The notes beneath the pieces are model-generated. The model made no database searches, was not told where the DNA came from, and saw only the letters and a list, made by a program, of their open reading frames with translations. DNA of 64,000 nucleotides. Source: Polydactylus sextarius (lineage: Eukaryota; Chordata; Actinopteri; Polynemidae). This document shows, one piece after another, positions 9,795 to 22,800 of this stretch (its first letter is position 1; every line of letters starts with the position of its first letter). Location: positions 12,925,313 to 12,989,312 of the forward strand of contig CM028909.1 of NCBI GenBank assembly GCA_016801845.1, given 5' to 3'. Position numbers and translations under genes: made by a program.

Positions 9795-10846
9795 ATAACC
9801 TCTATGATCTTGTTCACATCGTGCTGGTAGGCTCGTCTGTGGAGACTACACCTTTCTTGGAACATGCCATACAGATTGCTCACCTCCTGTTGTGATTACT
9901 TCCTATAGGTTAGCTACAACTGAATAGATGCACCAGTTACTGTTTAAAATGTGATGACAAAAGTCAAACAAACACAGAAGCTACCACCTTGTCTCTGTAG
10001 CAGATTTGCTTTGTCCCATCCACCTCACAAACTCTGGCAAACTTGAATAAGCGTTGATGGTCAAAGTTGTTCTGGATGCCCAGGTGGTGGCAATCTCTGA
10101 GAGGAGACAGTGGTGAAATATGTGGAGAAAATAAGTTTATTATTAATTAATCAAGTGAACCCAGAGATAAATAATGTGAAATAATATTTATACATCATGT
10201 AAAAATAATTAGGAGAGTATTACAGTCGTTGAGGGGAAATAACATGTCATCACTCTACCTTAAAAACTGAATTGTTCTACAGTAGTTGTTCAACAAGTCC
10301 TACCTGGCAAAGTAGTCAAACTTGTCCACATCAATGCTGTTTATTTTGTTGGCCACAATTTCATAGAGGAAGGACTTTTCCTTTTCACGGCCTTTGCAAC
10401 ATTCATCATTATCTCCAATCATCTCCTTGATGAATGTAATGTCCTCTGGTAGTTTCAGGCCATATTGCTTCATCACATCCTCCAGATTATTTTGTTTCAC
10501 CAGGTGATCAAACATGTTTAGAGAAGCATCCTCATGCTACAAGATGAACAGACTCTTTATATTAATATGAGACTGCTTGTATTCATTTTCAAGGTGAAGA
10601 GACAATGACTCCAGTAGAAAGGTCTTTTCCAGTGACATTGGCAATTGTCAAGCAAATGAGGTGTGAAAATACGAATCAGCAAGTAGAAGTCAAGTGAACC
10701 TTGTCCTAATGCAATGTAGTGTGTTTTACATGTTTTACATTTCTATTTCTAAACTGACAGGTTAGTAGTAATATCTTACCTTCTATCCACTCTCTGGATG
10801 TACTAGATGGACATTCTATCAAACAAATGGGAAAAAGGTCCCTGTC
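9795..10846 (-). pseudogene. samhd1-like: SAMHD1-like pseudogene fragment, right copy
   Basis: Exons on the minus strand are 10780-10846, 10304-10536, 9988-10096 and 9795-9886, in the same order and phase as the left copy. Here the last exon keeps CAG (9824-9826) where the left copy has a stop. The 67-bp exon still carries the shared frameshift and the TAG (10783-10785) in place of tryptophan, and its first histidine codon has become CAG. The intervening exons that should encode the HD dyad are absent between this block and the SAM-like exon at 12082-12145. No following SAMHD1 exon is recognisable between 7960 and 9795. I therefore call it a pseudogene although three exons remain open. Confidence 0.85.
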
Positions 10847-10934
10847 CTAAATATGGAAGAATAAATATAAAATAATCTCATCATGTCTGTTTGAATGAAT
10901 AATTTGTCTTTTCACTGTCTCTGTCAGTGATCCT

Positions 10935-11080
10935 GAGTTCAGTGGTGGAAAGAGTTCTGAAAATCTGTATTTAAGTAGAAGTATTGTTACATTACGGAAA
11001 TATTACTCAACTACAAGTATTGATGTAAAATATACTTAAGTAAAATTATAAAGTATTCCTCTAAACAACTACTCACAGTG
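10935..11080. repeat. Dispersed teleost-type repeat
   Basis: It begins TTCAGTGGTGGAAAGAGTTCTG and continues with AAGTAGAAGTATTGTTAC and TACTTAAGTAAAATTATAAAG, a pattern I recognise as common in fish intergenic DNA. The left copy retains only its end. Confidence 0.45.
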
Positions 11081-11107
11081 TTAGTTACTTTTTAAATCAA
11101 TGTATAT

Positions 11108-11893
11108 GTAGGTGAGATAACGGTAGGTGGACTATAGAGGTTGGTGGACTGTAAGGACCTGTCCATATATTATCACCACACACAATCCAGAGTGTCGGCC
11201 ACAACACTACTTAAGGCCAGGATGTTGAAGTAGGGTAGACACAGGGAGTCAGACAATTACGAGACGAGAGGAGGATGTGTAAACAGAACTATATTGAAGG
11301 ATTTCCACATACAGGTCTCTCACAGATGTGTGTATGTAGGTGCAGGTGTGAATATGCGTGTGGTCCTATAACAAAGAAACAAACACAAAAGGCTCAGTGT
11401 TGTCTGTAACATGACATCACATTATATTTGTGCAAATAAACTGAATCATACAATACAAATGTAAACCACGCTGCCCACGAGCTAAGAAGCTAACATTAGC
11501 CCTGACAGGTACCGCTACACGCGAGGTGTAACAGAAGTCGCAAACTCACACTAAGTAAATAGTTAATCATTTTTACATAAATATTCCAAATACGAACTTA
11601 ACATAAATTAAAGCGTCACAAAGTCAACTTACGTTGTTCATTTTATGCACACATGTATGAACCAACTCATATCGCTGTCTCTGTCTCTCCGGCGGTGAAA
11701 ACTGCTGGCAGCGAACACATGCCGCTCCCAACGTAGCGCGGCAGACCGCCGATGACATCATCACAACGCGACAACCATTTCAAAATAAAAGCCCTCAGCA
11801 TAACAAAGGGGAAACCGTACTGCTGTACAATATAACACATTAACATAAGGCAAACGTCCATAGTCTTTTCTACAGTATAATTCTCAACAGTTA
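11108..11893 (-). mobile_element. Insertion private to the right copy; possible solo LTR
   Basis: About 780 bp are absent from the left copy. On the minus strand it starts TGTTGAGAATTATACTG and ends CCTACATATACA, so it has the TG...CA ends of an LTR. It holds a GC-rich CpG-bearing core and a good splice donor (AACAAC|GTAAGT). No clear target-site duplication is visible and the boundary in the left copy is low-complexity, so a deletion there or another element type is possible. No protein is recognisable. Confidence 0.45.
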
Positions 11894-12081
11894 TTCAAAA
11901 GCTGGAAATATTTGCTTTCAACACTTTTCTCTGAACAACCGTATGAAAGAATTGGTTATGTCCAAAACACATACAAAACATTCTGTTAAATTATAAAAAC
12001 CTTTTTTAAAAAAGGCCTATACATTTGGAGGACACATTTGGTTGGAGCTGCCAAGATCACATCCAGTAAGTTTTACCTTAC

Positions 12082-12145
12082 CTTTCTCCATTGTCCAATC
12101 CTTGTAGTCTGGTGGCAGCTGAAGTGACAGTAGTAACATTGCCAT
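12082..12145 (-). pseudogene. samhd1-like: Probable SAM-domain start exon of the SAMHD1-like relic
   Basis: On the minus strand an ATG at 12145 opens 21 codons containing LPPDYKDWTMEK, followed by G|GTAAGG. This resembles the beginning of the SAMHD1 SAM domain, which in mammals reads PDYKTW. It lies 1.2 kb upstream of the 67-bp exon with no intervening SAMHD1 exons. The left copy has lost this exon. The match is short, so this is tentative. Confidence 0.5.
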
Positions 12146-13075
12146 TTTGCAAATTTATACAAGTTATACATTATTATTGTAGTATGTGGAACTGTAGCAT
12201 TGTATATATGTATTGCTCTACTCTAAATGTACTGGAGTCTATCTCAGATGTCTGTGGGCGAAAGACAGGATACATCCTGGACAAGTCGCCAGCTTATCGT
12301 GATTTTCCTTTAGTGTGATCAATTAACCTAAAACAACACAAAGTGGTACAGTCCTAACCTGTTTTAATTCAGCAGATGAATATAACAGCCACTTGAGATG
12401 TTATAATACTGCTTGTAGGAGCTATTTGTAGAGTTAGTCTTCGTTTTTGTTGTAAATTTAATTTGCTAATTATGAGTAACTTTGTTTGATTAACTTAAGA
12501 GTTTGTTTTATTTAGATTAGAGTTTTTGATATTCTTTGTTGATTATTTGTTTAGGATATTTAGATTTGTATAGTTAATATTTTTTGTTTATTTGTTGGTA
12601 ATTGGGTCACACTGTGGGCACCTGAAGTTACTTAGGTAGGCAGGCACCTTGAGGACCAGCATGCACCTGGGTGGGCACATGGTTTTTTACCAGTGCAAGG
12701 TAGGCACCAGCAGCCATGATTTTCTTTGTTCTTTTCTTTGTTTTATTAATTTGGAAATAAATCATAACAAAACGCAAGAATCAGGATTGGACATTTATCT
12801 TCTTTTGCCTGCGTCAAACCACATCACTATGGTGCATCAGTGGCCAGTTGATTATGTTTGGTTTAAAGTTTAATTTGTTTTTTCTGGACAAATGGCCACT
12901 TCACTGCTTATAAGAAAATAAGTTGTCTATGTCAGTAATCTTTTCTGATGCCTTTTTGTCATTGTGTGTACTTAGTACCAGTTGTCCAGTGTTGTATCTC
13001 ATTTCCTTATATCTGATACCTGTATGTCACCTGGCAGTTAAAAGCCCTGTTAAGCTCCACCCATACTTTTTATTA
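12146..13075. other. Right-copy-specific sequence without a recognised gene
   Basis: This AT-rich stretch has no counterpart in the left copy. Short open frames exist, but none shows a known domain or splice context. Confidence 0.4.
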
Positions 13076-13719
13076 TACCAGTACAAGTCATTATTCTTGG
13101 TTCCTTTTATGTTGACTTAATCTGCAGATTACATTCTTGTTGCACCCTTCTTTGCTGCTCTCCTTGAACCAGTGTTGGGACATATTGGGGACTTGTGCAG
13201 AGCCATTTCTCTTTTTTCAGTTATGGGTAATATATATTTGTCAAAGAGATAAACAATTTTAATAGATTTGTGCTGTCAAAAGGTTTTGAAGAAGTCATAG
13301 GAGTGAACTTCAGAGAAAGGTTAGGAAAATATTCAGTACATGAAAATGAAAGTATTCTTTCTTGATGCACAATGAGCTCAAACATGAAGCCAAAGGAGTG
13401 TCTTTAAAAACACATTCATGGGATTATTAATAACTTGATTGACCGTAAACCAAAACTTGGACACACCTAGCTCATTACATTATTAGTGGAGTGGTTATTC
13501 TACTTTGTTTCTTTCACATATCATTTGTTTACCAATGAACTCACGATTAAAGAAATGCTCCTCACCCTTGAGAGGACATACTTGTTTTGATCTGGCTTTA
13601 TCTGGCATATGTTCTTAGGTAGACACATTATTTTGTCTCAGTCTGTAAAAGGGCACAACTTTCTGGTATTGTTAAGGATTTTCACATGGTCTATAAGATA
13701 TATACATACACATATACAT

Positions 13720-13890
13720 ACATATCCCATGTCACCTCACAACAAAAAGGTCCTGGATTTGAGTCCGAGGTCAGACGCAAGGTCTTTACATGAGGAGTTT
13801 ACATGTTCTCCCCCATGTCTGCATGGGTTTCCTCCATTTAGAGTCAAAAACATGCATGTATTGGGGGATAAGATTAGGGGGACTTGATTA
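13720..13890 (+). mobile_element. SINE-like teleost repeat, right copy
   Basis: This is the counterpart of 3040-3215 with about a dozen differences; it gives a second view of the divergence between the two segments. Confidence 0.6.
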
Positions 13891-13998
13891 AAAACACATA
13901 AAAATTATATTAACACCACTTAGCAATGAAATCATTGCATTAATGAATTTAAATCTCCAGGTGGAATTTTTAAATGGCCAATGGAAATAATTTAAATT

Positions 13999-14229
<231 letters not shown>

Positions 14230-14349
14230 TTTAAGTATGTCTTTATGCTGCCAATGTAATATTATTTATTGTTTAATCAGATCATTAAACTGTTCAGTCC
14301 CTTGTGTGCAATATTCAGTCTTTGGTAGGAACACTTGGGTTCTTATTCT

Positions 14350-14584
14350 ATTGCTAGCTAGAAAGAAGTTATACACATTATTAACATCGACAGGCTGAAG
14401 TTTTAAGTCTTGTGTTTATTATTGTAGCCTACATGTATGTGGGCAGTTATATCAAGTGACCATAGGGCGTCACTGTTGCTTAATGCTTCAGGCTTAAGTT
14501 TATTTCAAGTGAGACACTGGAACAGGTGCCCTCTTACACAGCCTTTTGTCTTAAATTTATTGTCTAATTGGATTAAATTCAGTG

Positions 14585-14662
<78 letters not shown>

Positions 14663-16015
14663 AAACTGAGTTTTGGTGTTATAGTATGCATCTAAATTCT
14701 CATTCCTTCTGCCTTCAGTGTGGTACCAGTTGATTTGCTAGAGGCAAACTAACCAGTATATAGATTGTTACACTTGCTGCATCATGTAAATAGTAAATAG
14801 AGGTTGAAACAAGCATGTAATGTAACGCTCTAAAAAATTATATCTACAATCAGTGATTTTTAATTGTGTGTATCAATAGTTTCTATAGTTTTACATTAGT
14901 GGAATTCTAATACAGACATGTTAATGGAATATTGTTGTTGTTGTATTGGACTACTTCTTTACACTCTGCAGTCTGCATACTCCAGCAAAACCAAATTCAA
15001 GCATTTGTGGTGTACAAGGAGGATTTTTTTCTATCATAATGTTACTGTTCCTTGAGCTGTATGGTATCCCAATATATGGTACCTAAGTAAGCTATGAGTG
15101 TTTTGTTTTTTTTAGTTTCAAGCTGCACCAGTAGGCAGCCTAAAAACCATTGAAATGTGGCTACTTTTGTTCACTCAACAGTACTTTTATCCACACGTGA
15201 CAGAACAGAAAGAAAAGCAGAAGGAAAAGCCTCTTGGCCGGCAAGACTTAGCTGTGGGCCCTTTCCCCCTGGTCTACATTAGTATTTATTGCACATATTT
15301 GGAATACTTCAGCATCTTTAAAGTTTTTAGCCATTGAGTCCATGCCACTTAAGGGCATCAGTATGATTTTTAGGAGGCCTACACACAACATAGACAGTTT
15401 ATACTTCTGTTACAGTTATCTTCATATGACTATTAAACTATTAAACTCCTTGTTCAGACTTATTAGATTAAAGTCCTTGTTTAGTTTCATGAACAATTCA
15501 TTAAAGCTATGAAACAGTTTGATGATACAGTTACAGATGATTCAGTTTACTACTCAGTATTGCTCACATTTCAAATTTTAAAAAAACATTACCTGAACTG
15601 AGACACAATCTCACAAACTTAAAACACATCTTCCCCTATACTTATATTCAGACACAATGAAAAATCACAAAAGCAAACAAAAAATCTGGTAAAATATATA
15701 AAAGAGTGTCTCTTTAGTCCTGTATGGGGTAATCCATTTTTTGTACCAGGAAGAGTAGACACAGTATTTAAATTATGAAACTCTGAGAGGCTTAAAATTG
15801 TCAGCGATTTTATTTGTTAAGTTAAGTTAACTTAAAGTAAATCATAGGGGATATTATATCAGACATTTATCTTCTATTAACAAATCACTCATTAGAAATC
15901 CTTTAACTGGATATATCAGAGAATGACTGGAAAGCAGCCTGTATCAAAGCTTACATTAAAGTTTTCAACACATGTGCCTAGGTAGCTTAATGGTTATGGC
16001 ACACCACAGTGTCGT
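14350..16015. other. Intergenic stretch
   Basis: No gene was recognised. It contains an (AT)n(GT)n microsatellite at 14590-14660 and otherwise AT-rich single-copy-looking sequence. Confidence 0.5.
14590..14660. repeat. (AT)n(GT)n microsatellite
   Basis: A compound dinucleotide tract in which AT repeats are followed directly by GT repeats. Confidence 0.9.
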
Positions 16016-17850
16016 ATATCAAGAATCAAGAATCTTTATCAAATATATACCAAATATATAATATGACCAATATACCAAATATGACCAATATACCAAATAT
16101 GATATATATCAAATTTTGTTTAGCAGCTCTTGGCTTTAAGGCACACAAGTAAGAATGTTTAAAGTGCAGTGCTGTGTGATTGTCTGTCTGCAGCAGTGCG
16201 TCATTCTTTGAGTGGAAGGATGGACGACTGAGGAGATGGAGTGATGGATTTCACAGCTCTGGGGAAGAAGCTGCGTCTCAGTCTGTTGGTGTGGGCTAAA
16301 CAGTTTGTATCCCGGGTGGGTGGGGTCTGGGTCTGCAGCTATGACCGGCCCTTCTTTGGATCTGTCTGTCATATGTTAAGTCCAGGTGTGGGAGAGGACT
16401 TCCCACAATCCCCTGTGCTGTTTTCACCACTCAGGCCAAGTTCTTCCTGTCTTGTGCAGTGCAACTCCCGTACCACACTGTTGTACTCAGACAGAGGATG
16501 CTCTCAATTGTGGCTCTGTAGAAGTTTGTCAGAAGTGAAGGGGAGAGTCCAGTCCTTTTTAGCTTCCTGAGAAAGAAGAGGGTTTGGTGGGCCTTCTTCA
16601 CCAGGTGAGATATATACATGGACCAAGTGAGATCAGATGTGATGTGGATGCCCAGGAACTTAATGTTATCCACCCGCTCCATCTCCTCCCCATGGATGAG
16701 GAGAGGGGTGTGATCCATCCTCCTAAAGTCCACAATGACCTCCTTGGTCTTGCTGGGGTTCAGGACAAGGTTGTTGCCTGAGCACCATCCTGTCAGGTGC
16801 TGGATCTCCTCTCTGTAGTGAGTCTCATCATTGTTCGATATGAGACCCACGACAGTGGTGTCATCTGCAAACTTCACAACCATGTTTGTGGAATGAATAG
16901 CTGTACAGTCATGTGTGAACAGGGTGAAAAGGGCCGAGCTGAGCACACACCCCTGTGGTCTGCCTGTGCTCAGGATCAGTGTGGATGATGTGCGGTCCCC
17001 AATTCTTACCACTTGAGGCCTGTCTGTGAGAAAGTCTCTAATCCAGGAGCACAGAGAGGCAGCCAGTCCCAGGTTGTGTAGTTTCTGCAATAGCTTGGCT
17101 GGGATCACAGTATTGAAAGCTGAACTGAGGTCTACAAATTATATCCTGATGCAAGTGTTTGGATGCTCCAGGTGGGTTGATCGGTTCTTCCCGTATGCGA
17201 ACTGATATCTGTCCAGAGTAGCAAGGATGACGTCCTTGATGTGACTTAAGACAATCCTCTCAAAGCGCTTCATGATTACTGGTGTCAGAGCGACAGGGCA
17301 GTAGGCGTTGAGGCAGATGACAGCAGATTTTTTTGGCAAAGGCACAATGATGGAGGACTAGAGGCACACAGAAACTGAAGCAAGCTGCAGGGACAGGTTG
17401 AAAATGTCCAGAAAAATTCCAGCCAGCTGATACACACACAGCTTCAGAACCTAACCTGACACCGTATCTGGTCCTGTGGCCTTGTTGGTGTTGATCCTCC
17501 TCAGGGTGGGGCTCACCTGGTCTTGCTGCAGGATGAGAGGCTTGGGTTGCTCCTCCAGCTGTGGAAGATGAACAGTCTCTCTGCTGTCAGGTGTATCAAA
17601 GCGTGCAAAGGAACTCTTTAAGGTGTCAGGCAGAGTGGGGTCTTGGCTAATCTGTTGGTTGCTGCTCCTATAGTCTGTTATTGTTTTGATAACTCTCCGC
17701 ATTTCTCGTGGGTTGCTGTCAGCAAAGTGCTCCTCAGTGCACTGTCTGTACCTGTGTTTGGCCTGCTGGATGCCCTTCCTCAGTTCTGTCCAGGACCTGC
17801 TGTAGGCCAGTCTGTCACTTGACCTGTAGGCTGCATCCTATGCTTTGATC
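16016..17850 (-). mobile_element. Degenerate CR1/L2-type LINE, reverse transcriptase part
   Basis: The minus strand encodes, in broken frames, the C-terminal half of a non-LTR element ORF2: a KTITDYRSS region (17451-17702), PLPKKSAVICLNAYCPVALT (17139-17345), then the reverse transcriptase with GRPQGCVLS and catalytic FADD (first Asp codon 16863-16865), running to WYGSCTAQD. A frameshift near 16431 and another near 17120 disrupt it. The end at 16016-16135 is an irregular tandem of CCAAATATGACCAATATA-like units, as is common at 3' ends of such LINEs. The element is 5'-truncated, with no endonuclease domain. The clade assignment is by remembered similarity. Confidence 0.8.
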
Positions 17851-19843
17851 CAATATCTCTGATTTTGTGTTAAATGGAGCACTTTAACATTTTTTTGTCA
17901 CTTTGTATAAAATCTAGTATATGTTGATGATTATTTGTTTATACCACCGGTTAAATGTAAATTAAAGTACATAAAGTATCAAAGAAAGTGTCCTGGACAG
18001 ATAAAACATGACCTACCATCACATACTGTAGCATGGTTCACATCTACATATTATTTTTTTTACACAGCTGTACTTCCTTTGCATTTAAATATTATCTAAA
18101 ATGTCAGCAATTATGTAACTGAATGGGCCCAGTGTGACTGATGAGAGATAACAACTATTTTTAAATGTCACCATCAGACCAGTGCTCTGGATTTCATCCA
18201 CTGCTGCCCAAATGAACAAAGTGCTTCTCTGCCATCAATCACCCTTTAGACAGACATTAGACTATGCATTGCAACAGGACGAACACTCAAATGAGTCAAC
18301 AATATGCAAGTGGGTGGTATAAAATCATCTCAATATTTGTATCAGCCATACCAGACTTCTCTACATCTAAAGAGGACCTGCAAGTGAGTATCGCTTTGTT
18401 TTGTCTTACCACCCTGTAAGTTTGTATGTCTCAAAGTGGAGTTCGACAATATCTACTTCTTTTGGCAGCTCATGAGTCAGAAAGGAAAATATACTCCTAA
18501 AATATGTCTTAAAGCATTAAAAACCTCAAACCAGCAGACATAAAGTTTTTACAGCAGTGATGGGTTCCCTCCATTAGAGAATGAAGGAAAAACATAAGGA
18601 ATGTGTTTATGAAAGTATTTATTGAAAGCCCATAAATAAAACAAAATGGAAAGCATGTTGGCATCACAGCCATACTGATTACTTTTCTCCAACGTGTAGT
18701 GGTGCAGAGTTGATATTATCCTTCTCTTTATACACAATGCTCAAACAAAAAGTAAATTTAACCTTAAGTGAAGTAAGTTAAATTAAATGTTTTCACATTC
18801 TCCAGTGAGATTTCCTTTTTTCAAATGCACTTTTTTAACACATGGTGCTCTGTGTTTATGGAGAGGTGGCACTTTTAAAAATGGATTGCTCTGTCTGCAT
18901 TGTGTCTTGCTTGGGGCAAACATACACAAAATAAAATGAATTAATAATTTCAGGTTCACATACTTTATTTATTTAAAAAAAAAGTTCTCACAGTTTTAAA
19001 ATTATGAATTTAAAATTGTATACATCAACTGTTAATATCCACAACAAGGCTGGAGGTGTCATGGTATAAAAGCGAAGTGATACATCCAATGTTATCATCC
19101 ACTGTTTCTGTTGGTGCAAAGGAGCAAACTGTGCACAATATAATACTGTATGGTACAAATATATTCAATAACATCTGATGAAACACTGTAACCCTTCCTA
19201 TTAAATAGCTGTTTACAAAATATAAACCTTTAATAAATAGTTTATAATACTCTAATAGTTGTGTGCATCTTAAAATGTTTATTAAAGCGTTTTATGTTAT
19301 TAAAATCTTCAGAATGTCCTAATATGTGCATACAACTACATCTGAGCAATTAAAAACTTTTTATTAAATGTTTATACTAGGTGTTAGAGAGTTAGAAATA
19401 TCACAACAGTTCATTTCAGCAGAATTTGTCCTCACAATAGAGCTGTACCATTGACATATTTATACACTGATTGACATATCCAGACTTCTGAGGCTCATTT
19501 GAATACAAATCTGCTGTAAAATCTAAATTAAACTTCAGTTGCTCTCTCTGCAATAAGGTGCCACGTAATGTCTTGTCTGTTTATTGCCTGACATACAGAA
19601 AACATTTTAACCATCTAAAATATATATTTAACTTATTATTAAATACAGACACATGAGCAAAGGAAATTGGTGTTTCATATTGATAGTGTAATTCTCAGGA
19701 GAGTTCACATGTTCGAGATGCAGTCTTTCCAGCGTTCAAGTCTTTTCAAGAAGGCAGGCAATGATTATCACAGAAAAGTGAAATGAAGAACTGGTGCTAA
19801 ACTTATCTTTTTGCCACACTGACGTCTGCATCAGTCTTTGGGC
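17851..19843. other. Intergenic DNA and probable nuak1 3' UTR
   Basis: The stretch next to 19844 is AT-rich and likely includes the nuak1 3' untranslated region. Minus-strand AATAAA signals lie at 19278-19283 and 18964-18969; which is used cannot be told. A TATA-box-like plus-strand promoter lies at 18318-18324. No other coding region was recognised. Confidence 0.4.
18318..18324 (+). promoter_or_regulatory. Possible TATA promoter with a short first exon
   Basis: TATAAAA is followed about 60 bases later by a strong splice donor (CTGCAA|GTGAGT, donor at 18384). This layout resembles a small non-coding first exon. No downstream plus-strand gene was found nearby, so this is speculative. Confidence 0.2.
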
Positions 19844-22800
19844 TTACGTTAGCATTTCGTTGTGTCCAACCCTGTCTGTCTCAGTTTTGTGCTGCTCCAG
19901 GTCATCTTCAGAGCTGCCGGCACTGTGCTGCATCCCTCGGGAGAAAATCCTGCGTCGTGACTGTATGCTGAGGTCAAGAAGGTCAAAAGAATCAGAAGAC
20001 AACAGGCTATCCTCACTTACTACACTGGAGGGGCGGCTACGGCGGCCCTCTGTAACCCCAGTGGGTTTGAGGAGCTGCTGCAGAGCCTCAGGAAACATCA
20101 CAGGGCTTGAGGAAGGAGATGAATTGTGATCATCCGGAAGATCCAGACTGCGGGAAAACTTGCCATTACGTTTCAAAATACCCTTCCTTCTTCGTACGGC
20201 CTCTGTGTGCATGGTGGGACTATCTGCTGCTGCTGGAACAGAATTGTGCTGTTTGTGGCAGCACAAATCTCCATCATCATTTTCTTTAACTCCTACTCCA
20301 CAGTCCCTTCTTTCTGAAGATGAGCCATAACCAGACTCTCCTCCATACAAGTTCTTTAGTATGCCCTTCTTAGGCATTTTAGATGAGGGCTGACTGAATG
20401 TAGAGGGAGACGGCAGGCTGGTGGACAGAACTTCAGTATGTGTGTGGGCAAGCATATGTGTTCGATAAGATTGGGGAGAAGCACCACATGGTTGGGAGGG
20501 TGGCTTTTCTTTAGGAGGGCTGTGAAAGACTGAGTCAAAACTCCTTTGGGGTTTCAGAATACCTTTAGGTTTCTTTCTGTCAATAGTGGAAGAGGTGGAA
20601 ATCACAGAGGAGGAAGCTGTTGCACAAACTCCACCACATGCTCCCTGTGCAGTCTGGGGAATTGCATTCTCCTTGCGTGACTTCCTGAGGCTTGACAGTC
20701 CTCCACGTGTCCTTCCTCCTCCATGTTCACTCTTCAGTGGTAAGCTGAAGTAAAAGGCGTTTTGAGAGAGCTGCGTTTGACAGGAGGAGTCTGAGGATGG
20801 GCACTCTGGGTCTACAGTCATTTTGCTGGCGGCAGCGACCCGATTCTGCCAGTCGATGTAGCGAGCCAGAAGAGGGGAGGGGCAGTCTTGGTGTGGAGAT
20901 GAAGGGCAGTCACACACACTCTCTTCATAACCCCAGTTCACCCACCAGTGGTTGGCTACATCCTCTATTGTGGCTCTCTCATCCACACGCACCGTCAACA
21001 ACCAGTCGATAAGAGCACAGGCATCTGGAGGAACATTCAAAGTTATTTATGGTAGATGAACTGAGTAACATACTGTAATTAACATGACACTTGTAAGAAC
21101 AACACACAAAGGCACTGTACCAGAAACTCTTATAGATAGAAATATAATGACACTGAAGACATGGACACTGACAAGGTTTACCTGAGGGGGGGTTTGGTCT
21201 GTAGTAGTGACCTTGGCTGATTTGCTCAGTGAGTGTAGTGTGACTGGCTCCATCAAATGGCATACTGCTATACACCAGAGCGTAAAGAAGCACCCCCAAT
21301 GCCCAGCAGTCCACCTAGCGCATATAATGAAAAACACACACATGTACATGAGTCACAATACTAACTTAAAGGTAGTTTTTACTAAGTTAAGCATAGTAAG
21401 TTTTGCCTGACCTATTTAGTGTGTCTCATATCTGTTTATGTAACAACACCATATGCATCAATGTGTTGAATTCAGACTGAATCACTATGAAGTGATTCAA
21501 CGTATAATGTTTTCATTATAATTTTTTAGTTGTGGTATGATTTCTTAATGTGCACAGGTGTTGTCAGAGGGCTCTGTACAGAGATACTGTCATGTAGTAA
21601 TGTAATAATAATGTATCTGTAAGGGTTTTGAGTGACCCTCTCACTTTTAACTTTTAAATCACAGATGGCATGGCGGGTTGAAGACAGCACTAGCTGCTAA
21701 AAGACATCTGTGGCCGACTCAGAGGCTAACAAGCTTCCAATTCCTGTATTACCTAAGATAGTCTCATGTTAGTGCTGGCTTGATTTCAAGAACTGACATG
21801 TTGTAGTTTTAACATGTCATGTTTTATGATATTTGGAAGGGTTATGAATTATGAAACAAATGATGGTGATGTGTGACCCACCTCTGGCCCCTGGTATGGC
21901 AGACCTTTCACTATCTCTGGGGCAGCATAGAGTGGACTTCCACAGTAGGTCTGCAGCAGGTTGCCCCTCTGGAAGTGATTTGACAGGCCAAAGTCAGCCA
22001 GCTGGAGAGCAAGAGAAAGAGAAAAAACTAATTAAAAACTTTCATGCTATGCCTGCCACATATTCCAACAGGTTATCAAACACTAAGTACTCTATAAAAC
22101 TGATCTATTAAGAGATGAATGCTGACCATAATTAATGCTGGAAAAAGAACAAAAAAAGCATGAACAAACTCTTTAGCAATAAATAATACATATAAAATTA
22201 AACCTTGAAAAATATGGCAAAAATGCAGCACATAGCTCTCTCTCACACACACATATGCACACACACAAACACACCAAACACATAAATTTCATTCATTTCA
22301 ACACTCACGCTCATCCTCACGCAACCCAGATTCCTTTTCACTTAGAGTGTGGTGCAAACTTTTAGTCATACAGCAAAAACACAATTCCTCAAAGAAATTC
22401 CTTTGAAAGGAGCCAAAAATAGATGTGCTGAGCTTTTGCCAAAGTAAGTGTGAGAGAGGAAAGAGAAGAGGGCCAAAAACATCAGGCTGCATACAGTCAC
22501 GTAACGGAACAATCACTCACTCAAGGCCAAGAGAGTCATAGGCAGACATACAGGGGCTCCTCTCTATCTGAAGAGATTATTAACATGCACACTAGCCCAC
22601 TATCAACCCCTCTGGTGTTAAAAATACTCAACGAGACAGCTCTATATCCATGGGACAGGACCACACAAATGCAAGATGACATGGTGTATATATACATAAA
22701 TAAAACCACTGTTGATATTATACCTGTGCACATAGTGGCAATAATGATGTGCAGACTGACCATGTGAGTCGCGCTGTTTATACAGCTTCACCCTCTCCAT

